Assembly (NCBI GenBank): GCA_903828975.1
Contig: CAIKOD010000166.1
Coordinates: forward strand, 1-64,000
DNA: 64,000 nt
Direction: 5' to 3'
Source of the DNA: an uncultured Methanomicrobiales archaeon
GTDB lineage: Archaea; Halobacteriota; Methanomicrobia; Methanomicrobiales; Methanospirillaceae
Shown here: positions 1 through 10,587 of the stretch, piece after piece
Layout: each line of letters starts with the position of its first letter
How positions within the stretch are numbered: position 1 is the first letter of the stretch
Position numbers and translations under genes: made by a program
The notes under the pieces: generated by a model
What the model was told of the DNA's origin: nothing
Seen by the model: only the letters and a program-made list of their open reading frames with translations
The model's database searches: none

Positions 1-77
1 CCTCATGAGGAGATGGTATGAACACGATTATTAACCATCCCGATCGTCGTTTGACCCCTTAAAATGAGGTAAACCAG

Positions 78-125
78 CGATATATTTTTATACTTAATAT
101 TATATTTACTATTTGAGGTATTTAC
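78..125 (+). promoter_or_regulatory. Archaeal promoter (TATA-like) and RBS of the histone gene
   Basis: gatatatttttatacttaatattatatttactatttgaggtattta immediately 5' of ATG 127. Confidence 0.5.
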
Positions 126-126
126 A

Positions 127-333
127 ATGGCAGATTTACCTATTGCGGCAGTTGTAAGAATTGCAAAGTCTAATGGAGCCGAAAGAGTCGGCAGTGATGC
201 AGCAGCAGCACTTGTAAAGAAGACTGAAAAATATATTGCACACCTCACAAAAGAGGCAAACAAGCTTGCGATTCACGCAGGAAGGAAGACGCTGAAAGAA
301 GAAGACATCGAGATGGCTGCAAAGTCATCCTGA
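127..333 (+). CDS. Archaeal histone (HMf-like)
   Basis: 68 aa histone fold, MADLPIAAVVRIAKSNGAERVGSDAAAAL...HAGRKTLKEEDIEMAAK; AT-rich promoter and GAGGT upstream. Confidence 0.97.
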   Translation: MADLPIAAVVRIAKSNGAERVGSDAAAALVKKTEKYIAHLTKEANKLAIHAGRKTLKEEDIEMAAKSS

Positions 334-335
334 TT

Positions 336-346
336 CTTTTTTTTTC
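336..346 (+). terminator. Oligo-T terminator after the histone gene
   Basis: Run of 9 T a few bases after the stop codon; archaeal-type U-tract. Confidence 0.45.
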
Positions 347-492
347 ATCTAATCCACACTTATCCGGGTTGTTCCGGTCGTTTTTTTGCATCAGTTGTTC
401 CAAAGGACATTTCGGGTGTATCGATTTTTATCAGGGTATTTTCATACGTGAAAATTATTTTCCCTCACGTGTTGTTTTTGTGCTATACGGCC

Positions 493-1963
493 CTAGTATT
501 TATTCCCGGATAACTGACCCGGCATGAAAATCCGGATAAATGGTAAAAGATAATTCCTGCGCACTGCCAGGAGTGGAGTATACCCCGAACCGGAAATCAT
601 CGTATTAATATCGGAACAGACCTGGAATATGCTTTTCTTGGTGTCCGAACATATCAGTCCTTTAAAGCCTGCAAATTCGCCCGGAGAACCTGACAGGATC
701 CTGGTCCCGTCATAGCAGAGAATGGAACTTCTGCCTGCAGCAATCAAAGAATCACCCGATAGTTTGAGGTCAAATACTGCCGATTCAAGATAAAATGGTT
801 GCATTCTCTCTCCGGAAACACGATACAATCCCCCGAAATCAAGAGAACGGTGACTACATCCGGCGGAAATAACCATGCAGCCATTACTGGATGGATCTGG
901 TACAATACCACTGACCGGTTTGCGCCCATCAACAGTCACTATCCGGCCGGTATCTTCGTTAATCAGTTTTACACCCCCCGGAAGTTCACCCCGGTTAAAA
1001 CCGACATAGAGAGCATTCGCTGATCCGGCAGCCATCGAAATCTGCACTGCATCGAAAAGCCATTCAGTAAGTGGCGTCCAGTTTCCAGATACCCGAATCA
1101 AGAGAAAACCGGTACCGGTTAAAAGGTGATAATATCACGATTTCGTCTTCCTGTATAATCATGCGGTAGGTCCTCTCTTTTGAGGGAGCCGAACCGAACC
1201 CCTGCCTGTTCATGCGGGGTGGTGGTGTCAGGGTAATACTGTGATCCAGTCCTGCAAACGGTATCTCCGTTAAAAATTCCCAGTTGCCTGAAGTATGTAC
1301 CCATATATCGCCTCCCTCCATTGCTACCAGTATTCGTCCGCCTGGCAGGAGAAAAAAATCATCAACCGCACTGATAAACGGTGGGCTTTCCCTTTGAAAT
1401 TCCCAGTTGTTCAGATCAAGCAAGAACAGTATGCGCTCGAAATAATGGAGCCAGAGTGTTGAGCCACACAGAGATCGATCCGCTGAAGGTGGTGTCCGGG
1501 GTTTTCCATATCTCCTCCTGGTACTATTCTATTACCTCATTCGCATGGCCGGGGAATAGTTGCGGGATCAGTATTGCCAATGTAATCATTTTTGTACTAC
1601 CCTGGCTGTGGGAGGTATTCCTGACCGTTCTTTCATTGAATATTCCAGTACCTTCGCGAGGTGGATATGCCCATTCATGATCCGCTGCACTTCACGCCAG
1701 CTCACGACATAAATTCTGCCATGAAGATTGAATATGATGTCTTTTTTCTTCGCCTCACGTACTGGTGAGAGCCATGCACATCCCTCCTCCTCACCTGCGT
1801 CATTGATGATGCCTGCTGACTGTTCCGATGACAACAGGACACAATCAGATTCCATCAGGTAAAATGTGCCCCCACGTAGTTCGAGAACGATACTTTCTCC
1901 ACTCTTCTTCATAGTCCCGGCCTGCGTATACGAATCAGAGATAAACTGTTTCATCACTCTCAC
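493..1963 (-). pseudogene. Fragmented secreted beta-propeller-like gene (three ORF pieces: 1586-1963, 1064-1423, 493-1101)
   Basis: Overlapping frames at about 1064-1101 carry adjacent propeller-like blades (TSGNWEFLTEIPF / VSGNWTPLTEWLF); open frame continues upstream of 1423 without ATG. Confidence 0.45.
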
Positions 1964-2154
1964 CTTACCCAGATATAAAACGGCATTGCACTAATATATG
2001 GCGTCAGACACGGATTTTACACCAAATTCATGCAATACAGAGAATATAAAAAATGTATCCGGCTCATATGATAAGAATTACCAGGCCACGAAGCCCCGTG
2101 AATATCTGATACCTGAATGGAAAAAAAGTCAAAAAACGGGCTTTCTTGAAATGC

Positions 2155-2257
2155 TCTTAAATTTCTCATGTAAATAAGGTAATTTCAAAATTCAATCACG
2201 CTCCCTGGACTCTGCACCGTCGCTTCGGCGACCCCGGTTGGGATAGGGAAGCCAAAA
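2155..2257 (+). repeat. Dispersed intergenic repeat, partial copy
   Basis: aatcacgctccctggactctgcaccgtcgcttcggcgaccccggttgggatagg, shared with 16.8, 47.9 and 60.3 kb. Confidence 0.7.
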
Positions 2258-2267
2258 TCGGAATAAT

Positions 2268-4004
2268 TCATGTAATGACAAGATAGGCAATAAGTGAAAG
2301 GAGGAATGCAAGTAATAGCAGAGCGATACTAACGGGTCCGATCAGTGAGAGCATGGCATTTATTGCACTTGCAAGTTGTGCAATCCGCTGCGATCCGAAT
2401 ATGACAATCTTTTCACATTCAACAGTACTACCTGCCACATCCGCTTCTGTGATATCGTCAAGTGCATCGTTCAGTGCATTCTCAACAAGGGGGACCAGCG
2501 ATTCGACGGGGATACGGAGACCTACCGGATTGGTACCTGATATCGTATTCACAACATGGGAGTCCGTCGTCATCACCTCAATCTCATCCACGACTCCAAT
2601 AAAACGGTCCCTGATTACCTCCCTCACCCCCTCTTGGATGTTGTTGCCATCAAATAACACGTAGGCAGTGGTCTGGCCTCCGGCTGATACTGCAAGCACC
2701 TGAATACCCTGGTCTCCAAATCCCTCCTCGCGGGAGTATGGGACTGCCGTATGTGCTGCACCGATCCTCAACGGGTGGGATTCCATCTGTGAATAACGCC
2801 TGAACGCCTCTTTACTGGCGTTCATGTATTCCCTTGCAATCGCTGTCGCCGGATGTACCGGCGTCATATCTTTAGTACTACAGTTATGGGCATCTACGAA
2901 GAGGATATCCGGGCTTACACGGTGTCCTTCTGCCATTATCGTCATCCCGATATTGAAGTCCAGGTCCTCGGTCCTCAATGGTGAACGGGTACTGACAATA
3001 AGGAGCGCATCACCAAACCGTTGTACAAGAAGTGAAACCGACCCTGACTGTAGGCGTTCTGACCTGCTTGCGGTTTTATGGAATGTAAGGTCATTCATCG
3101 GGCCCCGCATCGCATCGACTATTTTCTGGATCTCTTTCTCTGATACCAGGTTGAAATCGTGAGTGGCACACCCATGGGGGACCATCACGATGCCTTCGAA
3201 CGCTTCCTGCAGGCACCGCGGGATGTTCCCTCCGCCAATATCCCCCATCGGTCCGGGGTGAACATTCGGCACAGTAAAGATTACGCTGGTATTCCCGTTT
3301 TTTCTGAAAAAAAGGCTTGCCTGGGGGACGTAGACTTCCTCGCCGATCTCGCGGAAAAAGTCTTCCATACCCTTTGATCCATCGGTAAGATGTGCAATAA
3401 ACGCATTCAGAAACGATAAGACCCTGATATTAAAGGCACGCTGAAGTGGTCGTTCTATCAACCAGAGGAGCAGGATAAACATCAGAACAAAGACGATAAC
3501 GAGTACGACCGCAAGCGTGAAGAACGGGGATGGGAAGAGAAGGGTCCCAAGAATAATCGCTGTCGCAGCCTGGAATAATGCCGGGGTGAGCATACGGGCT
3601 ACCCGGTAGTCTGAAATTGCGACCAGTACCATCAGCCTGATCCCGGAAATGAAACCAAGCGATATGGCAAAGAACAGCGGTATCAGGCTGACTGAAAATA
3701 TCATGGCTGACAGGGTAATAATTACCGAGAAAATTGTACATGCGAGTGCCAGTAACCCTGACCGGTTCCAGGTCATTTGTTTTCCAAAAAGGTTTATGTA
3801 CGGTTTTGTGCAGAGAAATGCAACAATTGCCGGGATGGTAAACCCAAGTGTCCCTAAAAAGACGAAACCCCCGTAAATCCTGATACTTGCACCATCTATA
3901 ATGAGCCCCAGGATTATCAGTATCAGGAGCGATACCGGCCAGGAAGGTGCGTTAAAGAGATACCTGCTGAGACGTTCAAGGCGTACGTCCCCGGCAACGG
4001 CCAT
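2268..4004 (-). CDS. DUF2070 family multi-pass membrane protein
   Basis: 578 aa; N-terminal TM helices then VHPGPMGDIGGGNIPRCL...VPHGCATHDFNLVS typical of archaeal DUF2070. Confidence 0.85.
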   Translation of the reverse strand: MAVAGDVRLERLSRYLFNAPSWPVSLLILIILGLIIDGASIRIYGGFVFLGTLGFTIPAIVAFLCTKPYINLFGKQMTWNRSGLLALACTIFSVIITLSAMIFSVSLIPLFFAISLGFISGIRLMVLVAISDYRVARMLTPALFQAATAIILGTLLFPSPFFTLAVVLVIVFVLMFILLLWLIERPLQRAFNIRVLSFLNAFIAHLTDGSKGMEDFFREIGEEVYVPQASLFFRKNGNTSVIFTVPNVHPGPMGDIGGGNIPRCLQEAFEGIVMVPHGCATHDFNLVSEKEIQKIVDAMRGPMNDLTFHKTASRSERLQSGSVSLLVQRFGDALLIVSTRSPLRTEDLDFNIGMTIMAEGHRVSPDILFVDAHNCSTKDMTPVHPATAIAREYMNASKEAFRRYSQMESHPLRIGAAHTAVPYSREEGFGDQGIQVLAVSAGGQTTAYVLFDGNNIQEGVREVIRDRFIGVVDEIEVMTTDSHVVNTISGTNPVGLRIPVESLVPLVENALNDALDDITEADVAGSTVECEKIVIFGSQRIAQLASAINAMLSLIGPVSIALLLLAFLLSLIAYLVIT

Positions 4005-4663
4005 CAGGAGAAACCCCCTAATAATAGTTCGTTCCGGCCTGCACCATGATGAATGACCCTTGTACTGGTATACCTGAGAGGCCGGGAGTAAAATGGGGCA
4101 TTCAGCGCAAGGCTCTCGTATTCTCCACCTTCTCCGGCAAGGTGGATATGATGGCGGGCAGATATCAGCCTGAGTCGTTCGATAAGGTCGTTATCGATAT
4201 GGTTACCCAGAAACTCTTCTGATAACCCATCTGCCGCTGTCACCACGATGATCGCGTCCAGTCTCTCAGCGACTTCACGGAGAAGCAGTTCAGGGTCCAT
4301 CTGCCAGAGTGGCGCAAAGACTTCTATGTCAAGGGCGTCCGCAATGGCATGGACACGTTCATTCTGGTACGTTGAATTCACCGCACCGACTGTTATCCCT
4401 TCTATTTCCAGTTTTCCGAGGCCACGGGAAAGGTCTTGTAATTCGTCTTCTTTCTCCCCCTTCGTATGGATTTCAGCATATCCAATCCCAGAAATATGCG
4501 CAATAACTGGTACAGCATCAAGGTTGGAGCTGTGAAACATGAAGGAGTCGGGGTTTTCCGGCCTGACTGTGACAAGATGGGTGACCTGGATCCCCTGGTC
4601 AATTGCTTTCTGGACCGAAAGGATCGAATCCTTTCCGCCAGATGTGAGCGCCGCAAACCCCAT
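4004..4663 (-). CDS. Diphthine--ammonia ligase (Dph6-like ATP pyrophosphatase)
   Basis: MGFAALTSGGKDSILSVQKAIDQG PP-loop and GEGGEYESLALNAPF motif. Confidence 0.85.
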   Translation of the reverse strand: MGFAALTSGGKDSILSVQKAIDQGIQVTHLVTVRPENPDSFMFHSSNLDAVPVIAHISGIGYAEIHTKGEKEDELQDLSRGLGKLEIEGITVGAVNSTYQNERVHAIADALDIEVFAPLWQMDPELLLREVAERLDAIIVVTAADGLSEEFLGNHIDNDLIERLRLISARHHIHLAGEGGEYESLALNAPFYSRPLRYTSTRVIHHGAGRNELLLGGFS

Positions 4664-4670
4664 GATACTA

Positions 4671-5567
4671 TTAATTCGATCTCGCAGGTTGTAAAAGGCT
4701 TCCAAAAGACTTCCCGTAACGGGCTTCCATCTGTTCCCAGTCCGGCAGGTTTGTCTGGCAACCGGTTTTTTCTACCGCGAAGGATGCGGTAATGGTGCCT
4801 ATTTTGCAGGCAGTAAGGGTTTCATAACCGCGGAAATATGCAGTCAGGAAACCTGCGCGGTACGCGTCACCTGCTCCGGTCGGGTCGGCCATTGTTACCG
4901 GGAATGCAGGAATCCGGGTAGAATTCCCCTTCTCATGAATGATGCTCCCCTCTTTCCCCATGGTAATGATGACCACCGGTACACTGTTAATAATCTTCTG
5001 TTTACCTGTACCGAAAATTTTCTCCATTCCCGTGATCTCGTGCTGGTTTGCAAATAATACATTGATATTGCCAAGGATTGCATCGAGTTGTTCTTTTGTG
5101 TACCGGTGGAGGTCCTGTCCTGGATCAAATGTTGCAAATTCACTCCGTTCGGCGACCCTGACGTTAAATCCCGGGTCTGCCGTTGCCATGTGAACAAATG
5201 GGAGAGCGGGTGCGTCCCCATGTTCGAACGCTGACGATGCGCCCCATTCAAAAAATGTGATCTGGTCGCCGGCCTCGTCGGTAAACATGAATGCCGTGGC
5301 CGTATGGGCACCGGGGATGGTAAAGAACTGCCTGGCAATTCCGAGCTTTTCCATCCATTGCTCGTATTCGCTCCCTGGAAAATCACCCCCCACTGCACTG
5401 ACAAGGGTACAGGGCTCATTGAGCTTTGCAATCCCGGCAGCGATGTTAGCCGCCCCGCCACCAAAATAGACTTTACGGTCAAGGATATGGATAGAACCAT
5501 TCACTGGCGGGAACCGGGGGACACGACTGATATGATCAATTGCCGTGTGACCGACCACAGAGATCAT
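4671..5567 (-). CDS. PfkB-family carbohydrate/nucleoside kinase
   Basis: [14 protein letters not shown] and [17 protein letters not shown] signatures. Confidence 0.9.
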   Translation of the reverse strand: MISVVGHTAIDHISRVPRFPPVNGSIHILDRKVYFGGGAANIAAGIAKLNEPCTLVSAVGGDFPGSEYEQWMEKLGIARQFFTIPGAHTATAFMFTDEAGDQITFFEWGASSAFEHGDAPALPFVHMATADPGFNVRVAERSEFATFDPGQDLHRYTKEQLDAILGNINVLFANQHEITGMEKIFGTGKQKIINSVPVVIITMGKEGSIIHEKGNSTRIPAFPVTMADPTGAGDAYRAGFLTAYFRGYETLTACKIGTITASFAVEKTGCQTNLPDWEQMEARYGKSFGSLLQPARSN

Positions 5568-6040
5568 TGTTCCTCGTCACCTGGTTCCCTTTCGGATAGT
5601 TCTCCCGTTTCGTCTCCTTCAGGCAAATATAGTTTATTTCGCCTTGGTTTCCCCTTCTTTGATTTCTTTGTGTCTATTTGTACCGGTTTGTTTCTCTCTT
5701 CGTTTATTTCCTGCACGTCCTTTACCTGCAGAGGAATATCCCGGAGTGCTTTTCCAATCGTCGACTTTGCAATCCGTGATGCATGTTCAGGTGACTCGGC
5801 ACGGAACACTTTCATATCAAGGAGGAGCCCGACAAGTGCGGTGTCTGCTACCACAATGGCACTGTTCAGTTCTCCTTCGCAAAACGGGCAGGCTAACATT
5901 CCTGCCTCCACTTCTACAAATTTTGCCTGGGGGTTCAGGCGCTTCCCTGCCTCGCTGATTGCAATCCCTATTGCATCATCAAGAGATTTCACGTCTTTTA
6001 TAATCCAGGCAGATTCAAGTGTGACATTATAATCAGGCAT
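5564..6040 (-). CDS. UPF0212 / DUF555 family protein
   Basis: [37 protein letters not shown]...[29 protein letters not shown]. Confidence 0.85.
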   Translation of the reverse strand: MPDYNVTLESAWIIKDVKSLDDAIGIAISEAGKRLNPQAKFVEVEAGMLACPFCEGELNSAIVVADTALVGLLLDMKVFRAESPEHASRIAKSTIGKALRDIPLQVKDVQEINEERNKPVQIDTKKSKKGKPRRNKLYLPEGDETGELSEREPGDEEQ

Positions 6041-6097
6041 TTTTACTTCATCTCCATTTTTTGATAAATGATTTGCAGCCAAACCCCTGGTTTCCGG

Positions 6098-6625
6098 TTA
6101 CCAGGTATCGAAATGCACATGTTCACCCACGGCCATGCGCTCTGTCAGCGTACCATGCGGTCTTCCTTTCCCCACGGTGAGTATTGCAACGGCCCTGATA
6201 TGTGGGGGGAGCCCGAGAATATCGCGCACCCCGTCTTCATCGAATGCGCCGACCCAGCAGGAATGGAGGCGCCTTGAATGGGCCGCCAGCATCATGTAGG
6301 TACATGCGATGGTCGCGTCCTGCACGGCATACAAAATACCACGTTCACCATACCTGGACATTGAACGCACATAATTTGCGCAAACAACGAAGAGGACCGG
6401 TGCGGCCTCCAGCTGGGGCTGATCATACGCAGCCCCCATAAGTGCCTCCTTCTGGTCTGTTTCACGGATGACAACTACATCCCAGGCTTCCAGGTTCCCT
6501 GCACTCGGGGCAGTACTCGCACTGTCGAGGAGGAACACGATATCATCTTCGGTAAGTTCCTCGTCGAGATAATCCCTGACAGAGGTCCTGCTGATGAGGA
6601 AGTCCAGAAATTCAGAGGAGTCCAT
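6098..6625 (-). CDS. Nitroreductase family protein
   Basis: FLISRTSVRDYLDEELTEDDI...APSAGNLEAWDVVVI. Confidence 0.9.
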   Translation of the reverse strand: MDSSEFLDFLISRTSVRDYLDEELTEDDIVFLLDSASTAPSAGNLEAWDVVVIRETDQKEALMGAAYDQPQLEAAPVLFVVCANYVRSMSRYGERGILYAVQDATIACTYMMLAAHSRRLHSCWVGAFDEDGVRDILGLPPHIRAVAILTVGKGRPHGTLTERMAVGEHVHFDTW

Positions 6626-6974
6626 GTTCGTTAAGTACCTGCCAGGACGCCTGAGCAACCGTTGTTGAACCGGTTATTGCTTCACTGATCCGTAATGAAG
6701 CAGGCCCATACTGCTCACTCTCAACAAGGCTGATCGCTTCAGACAGGAGGTCGGTTGAACGGCGAAACCCGGACTGTTCGGTTGAACGCAATGCCATCTG
6801 CAGTTCGGCACGGACCGCTTCCATGCTCATGATAAGCATCCTTCGGCCCCCTGCCCGTTCATTTTCCGGGAAACTTCCAAGGGCCGTGACCAGTTGAGAG
6901 CAGACAATCAGTTCACTTTTTGCCCGGTCTGCAAACTGGTAGTTCTTTATTGCAGCTTTAAGATCCATACTCAA
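6612..6974 (-). CDS. Conserved hypothetical helical protein
   Basis: 120 aa ORF in operon position overlapping the nitroreductase start. Confidence 0.65.
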   Translation of the reverse strand: MSMDLKAAIKNYQFADRAKSELIVCSQLVTALGSFPENERAGGRRMLIMSMEAVRAELQMALRSTEQSGFRRSTDLLSEAISLVESEQYGPASLRISEAITGSTTVAQASWQVLNEHGLL

Positions 6975-7099
6975 TAGAAACTCCGCTGATTAATGATAGT
7001 TATGATGATAAGTTTTGGATGCGGGAAAAAATGTTTCGGGAATTAAAAAGTTGCCCTGCCACACCCGGGGCATGCACATTCCTGAAGGTATTTTTGATA

Positions 7100-7423
7100 T
7101 TACCTGGCGGACTTCTGCTTTGCGCCCATTATCGATACTTTTGCGCGGCGCATTGATTTCCGCACGATGGTGTCTGCAGGATTCCCCATGTCACGGCCCC
7201 TGCCGCCACGGCCTCCCCTGCCGCCCCTGCTTCCACCTCTTCGCCCGCCTGGCCTGCCACCCTGGTCTCCGGCGAGCTGCTCAAGTTTTTTCAGCGTGGC
7301 GCCGGCCCTGAACCGCTGGTTAGGCCCTGGTCTCTTTACTTCACCTTCTGATTTCGGGACAAGCCTGATCTGGCCTTTTACGCCTTTGACCTGTACCCAT
7401 TGTGTTGTTCCTGTCTTTCCCAT
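7100..7423 (-). CDS. DUF5350-like basic protein with RGG-type tract
   Basis: MGKTGTTQWVQVKGVKGQIRLVPK...GGRRGGSRGGRGGRGGRGRDMGNPADTIVRKSMRRAKV. Confidence 0.75.
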   Translation of the reverse strand: MGKTGTTQWVQVKGVKGQIRLVPKSEGEVKRPGPNQRFRAGATLKKLEQLAGDQGGRPGGRRGGSRGGRGGRGGRGRDMGNPADTIVRKSMRRAKVSIMGAKQKSAR

Positions 7424-7523
7424 GAAACTCCTTTATGATTAAAGCAGGATTCTTCATAAAGTTTCGCCATTATCCCTCCAAATCACGGGAAAAAATGGAA
7501 GAAAAGTACCGGAAATTACCGGA

Positions 7524-9362
7524 CTACCGGGATTTGCAGACCCGTTCGATCTCCTTACGCAGGAGTTCGCTCACTATTTTCCCATCTGATGAACCCCGTA
7601 CTTCGGCCATAACGACGCCCATGAGCGGTACCAGAGCTGCATTTCCCTTCTCCTGCACAAAGGCAGCCCTTTCATCAACAATCTTCGTAATAATCGCGTG
7701 GAGCTGGTCGCGGCTGATGGCAGGTGCACATTTCTCAATTGCTTCATCAGTGCCGGCTCCTTTCGCGACCATCCTTAATAGTTCAGGAATTGCTTCTTTT
7801 GCAGCTTTTCCGGATTCAACCGCATGCAGTACTTCAATGAACCTGTCATCTGAAATCATTGAGATATCCGCCCCGTCCCGTTGGATCTCCTTGAGGGTCC
7901 CAAGGATAGTGCGGGCGGCAAGTGTCGGGTTGATCCTTTCCATGACTGCCCGTTCAAATAACGGAAGCCGTTCAGAAAATGCGATCTGCCGGGCCAGCCC
8001 TTCATCAATGCCGAGCTCCGTGCTGAACCGGAGTGCCCGCACGGTAAGGAGTTCAGGCAGGGAAATACTGTCCCACATGGAGGGTTCAACGAGTACAGGG
8101 AGTACATCTGTCTCGGGATACATCCTCGCCGCCCCAGGTAATGGTCGCATGTAGGCTGTGTTTCCCTCGGGAAGCATCTTCCTCGTCTCTTCCGGTACTC
8201 CGTCCAATGCAAACCCCGCCCGCTTGATGACCTGCATGGCCGCACAATGTGCCTGCTTGGGTGTTGCTGCAACAAGGACTATACAGTCCTTTTCAGTTGT
8301 ACCAAGTGCTCTATGGAGTGCTTCTACCTCATCGGCAGTAATCCCGTGTGCAGGGAGTTCATCAGTATGGAAAATACCGCCTACCCCGCACTTTTTAGCG
8401 TAATCTGACATCTCGGTACCGAGCCGCCGCCCGGGCTGGATCTCATACCCGACAAGGCCGGAAAACCCGATAAGGCAGACTGCAAGGATTATTTTTGCTT
8501 TTTTGAGGATTGAAGACCCTGTACCGGTAAAGAGACCTGTCACATCAAAAGGAGCCGGTTGAACAAAGGCACCCCGGGAAAGCAGCTGGTCCCTGATCAT
8601 TATCAGGTTCTGCTGCCTTAGTGCCTCGCGTTTCACTACGTCTGCAACGAGGTCAAGTTCCTGTACCCCTTTTACCTCGATCCTTGCACCTCCCGTAATG
8701 GATATATTGACGTCCTGCCTGATCGTCCCGAGCCCGCGTTTTACCTGGCCGGTAGAACGGAGGACCATACCGAGATACCCTGCCATCTCCCTGACTTCTT
8801 CAGGGGTGTGCATACAGGGTGAGGTAGTAATCTCAACCAAAGGAATCCCGAGACGGTCGAGCGAGAAGATCTCACCCTCGACGCGCTGTGCTGCCTCCTC
8901 CTCGAGACAGAGTGTCTCGATCCTCCCGCCATTTGGAAGGGTGCCGTTTACTGCAATCAATGCAGTGCGCTGGAAACCGCTTGTATTCGAACCATCGATA
9001 ACAAGTTTACGCATCATATTAATCTGTTCGATCGGGGTCATGCCGAACATTTTTGCAATGGTAAGGCTGAGCACCAGGGCTTCCTGGTTGAGGGGTGCCG
9101 GGGGCTCCTCGTCATTCTCTACGAGGCAGGTAGAATCATACGTGTAATAGGTGAATTTTCTCTCTCTTTTCATCTCTTCGCGGGCTGCGTCATCGATCTC
9201 ACCCATTTCGCTCTCTGTCGCACGGAGGTAGCGGTGGTATTCCCCCGAGTGCTCCTCAGTCTTCCGGAGCAGGGTAGGACACCTGCAGAAGAGTTTTTCT
9301 TTTGTGTCAAGCTGCTGGTGGATTTCAATCCCTGCAAGGAGCCCGATCTTTTCATAGTCCAT
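7524..9362 (-). CDS. gatE: Glu-tRNA(Gln) amidotransferase subunit E
   Basis: MDYEKIGLLAGIEIHQQLDTKEKLFCRCPT; GatB/E core with GAD insertion, adjacent to gatD. Confidence 0.97.
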   Translation of the reverse strand: MDYEKIGLLAGIEIHQQLDTKEKLFCRCPTLLRKTEEHSGEYHRYLRATESEMGEIDDAAREEMKRERKFTYYTYDSTCLVENDEEPPAPLNQEALVLSLTIAKMFGMTPIEQINMMRKLVIDGSNTSGFQRTALIAVNGTLPNGGRIETLCLEEEAAQRVEGEIFSLDRLGIPLVEITTSPCMHTPEEVREMAGYLGMVLRSTGQVKRGLGTIRQDVNISITGGARIEVKGVQELDLVADVVKREALRQQNLIMIRDQLLSRGAFVQPAPFDVTGLFTGTGSSILKKAKIILAVCLIGFSGLVGYEIQPGRRLGTEMSDYAKKCGVGGIFHTDELPAHGITADEVEALHRALGTTEKDCIVLVAATPKQAHCAAMQVIKRAGFALDGVPEETRKMLPEGNTAYMRPLPGAARMYPETDVLPVLVEPSMWDSISLPELLTVRALRFSTELGIDEGLARQIAFSERLPLFERAVMERINPTLAARTILGTLKEIQRDGADISMISDDRFIEVLHAVESGKAAKEAIPELLRMVAKGAGTDEAIEKCAPAISRDQLHAIITKIVDERAAFVQEKGNAALVPLMGVVMAEVRGSSDGKIVSELLRKEIERVCKSR

Positions 9363-10587
9363 GAAGCGACCTCCTCATGCATTCCCCTTTTATAGAAGAA
9401 GAAAAGAGCAGACGCTGTTTCTCCGGGTCCTTTTCATTGCCAAGCACCCACATCATCTTAACGAGTGCTACTTCCGGCAACGTATCGGCGCCTTCAATTA
9501 CCCCGATTTTCAATAGGTCCCGCCCTGTGTCATACACGCGGTCACAGACACGCCCGTTCAGGCACTGGGAAGTCATCATAATGATGGTACCATCATCAAC
9601 CAGCGTTTTGAGGGCTGGTATCCAGTCCGTGCTCACGTGGCCAAGGCCGGTACCGGCAAGGACCAGCCCGTGTACCTCCCCGGTTTCCGGGAGTGCCGAT
9701 GGGGGCATTCCCGGGTAAAAGTACAGGAGCCTGCAGGACTCATCGAGGACCGGACTGATGGCCGGTTCACGGGACCCCCGTCTCACCGCTCCCGGTGAAA
9801 GGTGTATGTCCAGTGAAGGATAGTCCACGTAACCCAATGGCGCTATGCCAATACTCTGGAACGCATCGCGCCGCGATGTATGCATCTTCCTGACTCTCGT
9901 TGCCCGGTGGATTGCACAGCGGTCATCACTTGTCGAGGCATGCATTACAACTGCCACTTCCCCGAGGGGGCTGACTGCGGCAGTCGCACTGCATAATGCG
10001 TTCATGGTATTATCGCTGCTCGGCCGGTCGGCCGATCTCTGGGAGCCGACAAAGATAACCGGCACCGGGGTATCAACCATGAAGCTGACTGCGGCTGAAC
10101 TATAGGACATTGTATCGGTGCCATGGGTCACAATCACACCCGTGGCCCCGTTCTTAATTTCTTTATACACCGCTGCTGCCAGTTCCTGCCATATTGCAGG
10201 GGTCATATTTTCAGACAGGATCGTGTATAACTGCGTTGTCCGGTACCTGGCAATTCCTGAAAGGCCTGGTATTGCCCTCAGAATATCATCGGCGTCGAAC
10301 TGGCTTGTTACGGCTCCGGTACGATAATCGATCCTGCTTGCAATTGTCCCACCCGTTGAAATGATTGAAAGGGGTGGGAGAGAGTCATTCTGCGTCGTTG
10401 AAATTTCCGGTCGGCCGACCGGGTCCGGTCGTTCCATGAACCTGCAGGTATCGCTTCCTACACCGATGTTATACCCGCTGTCAAGCTTGATGACGGCTTT
10501 TCCCTCTCTGCTCGTAATATATGTCCCGTTAAACCGGGTGCCGGCATATGAACACTCAATCCGGTCACCGGTTTTCAGTCGTTCCAT
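9352..10587 (-). CDS. gatD: Glu-tRNA(Gln) amidotransferase subunit D
   Basis: Asparaginase-like ISTGGTIASRIDYRTGAV and VTHGTDTMSYSSAAVSFM. Confidence 0.97.
   Translation of the reverse strand: MERLKTGDRIECSYAGTRFNGTYITSREGKAVIKLDSGYNIGVGSDTCRFMERPDPVGRPEISTTQNDSLPPLSIISTGGTIASRIDYRTGAVTSQFDADDILRAIPGLSGIARYRTTQLYTILSENMTPAIWQELAAAVYKEIKNGATGVIVTHGTDTMSYSSAAVSFMVDTPVPVIFVGSQRSADRPSSDNTMNALCSATAAVSPLGEVAVVMHASTSDDRCAIHRATRVRKMHTSRRDAFQSIGIAPLGYVDYPSLDIHLSPGAVRRGSREPAISPVLDESCRLLYFYPGMPPSALPETGEVHGLVLAGTGLGHVSTDWIPALKTLVDDGTIIMMTSQCLNGRVCDRVYDTGRDLLKIGVIEGADTLPEVALVKMMWVLGNEKDPEKQRLLFSSSIKGECMRRSLHGL

Noticed and set aside
1520-1580. In-frame TAG in the degenerate 5' part of the propeller gene as a pyrrolysine codon
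   Set aside because: The gene already has frameshifts, and no pyl genes or PYLIS-like element were seen in the window; decay is the simpler explanation.
5304-6032. 242-aa plus-strand ORF
   Set aside because: Antisense to the well-supported PfkB kinase and UPF0212 genes; low-complexity Ser/Arg composition of shadow ORFs.
7435-8154. 239-aa plus-strand ORF
   Set aside because: Antisense shadow of gatE.
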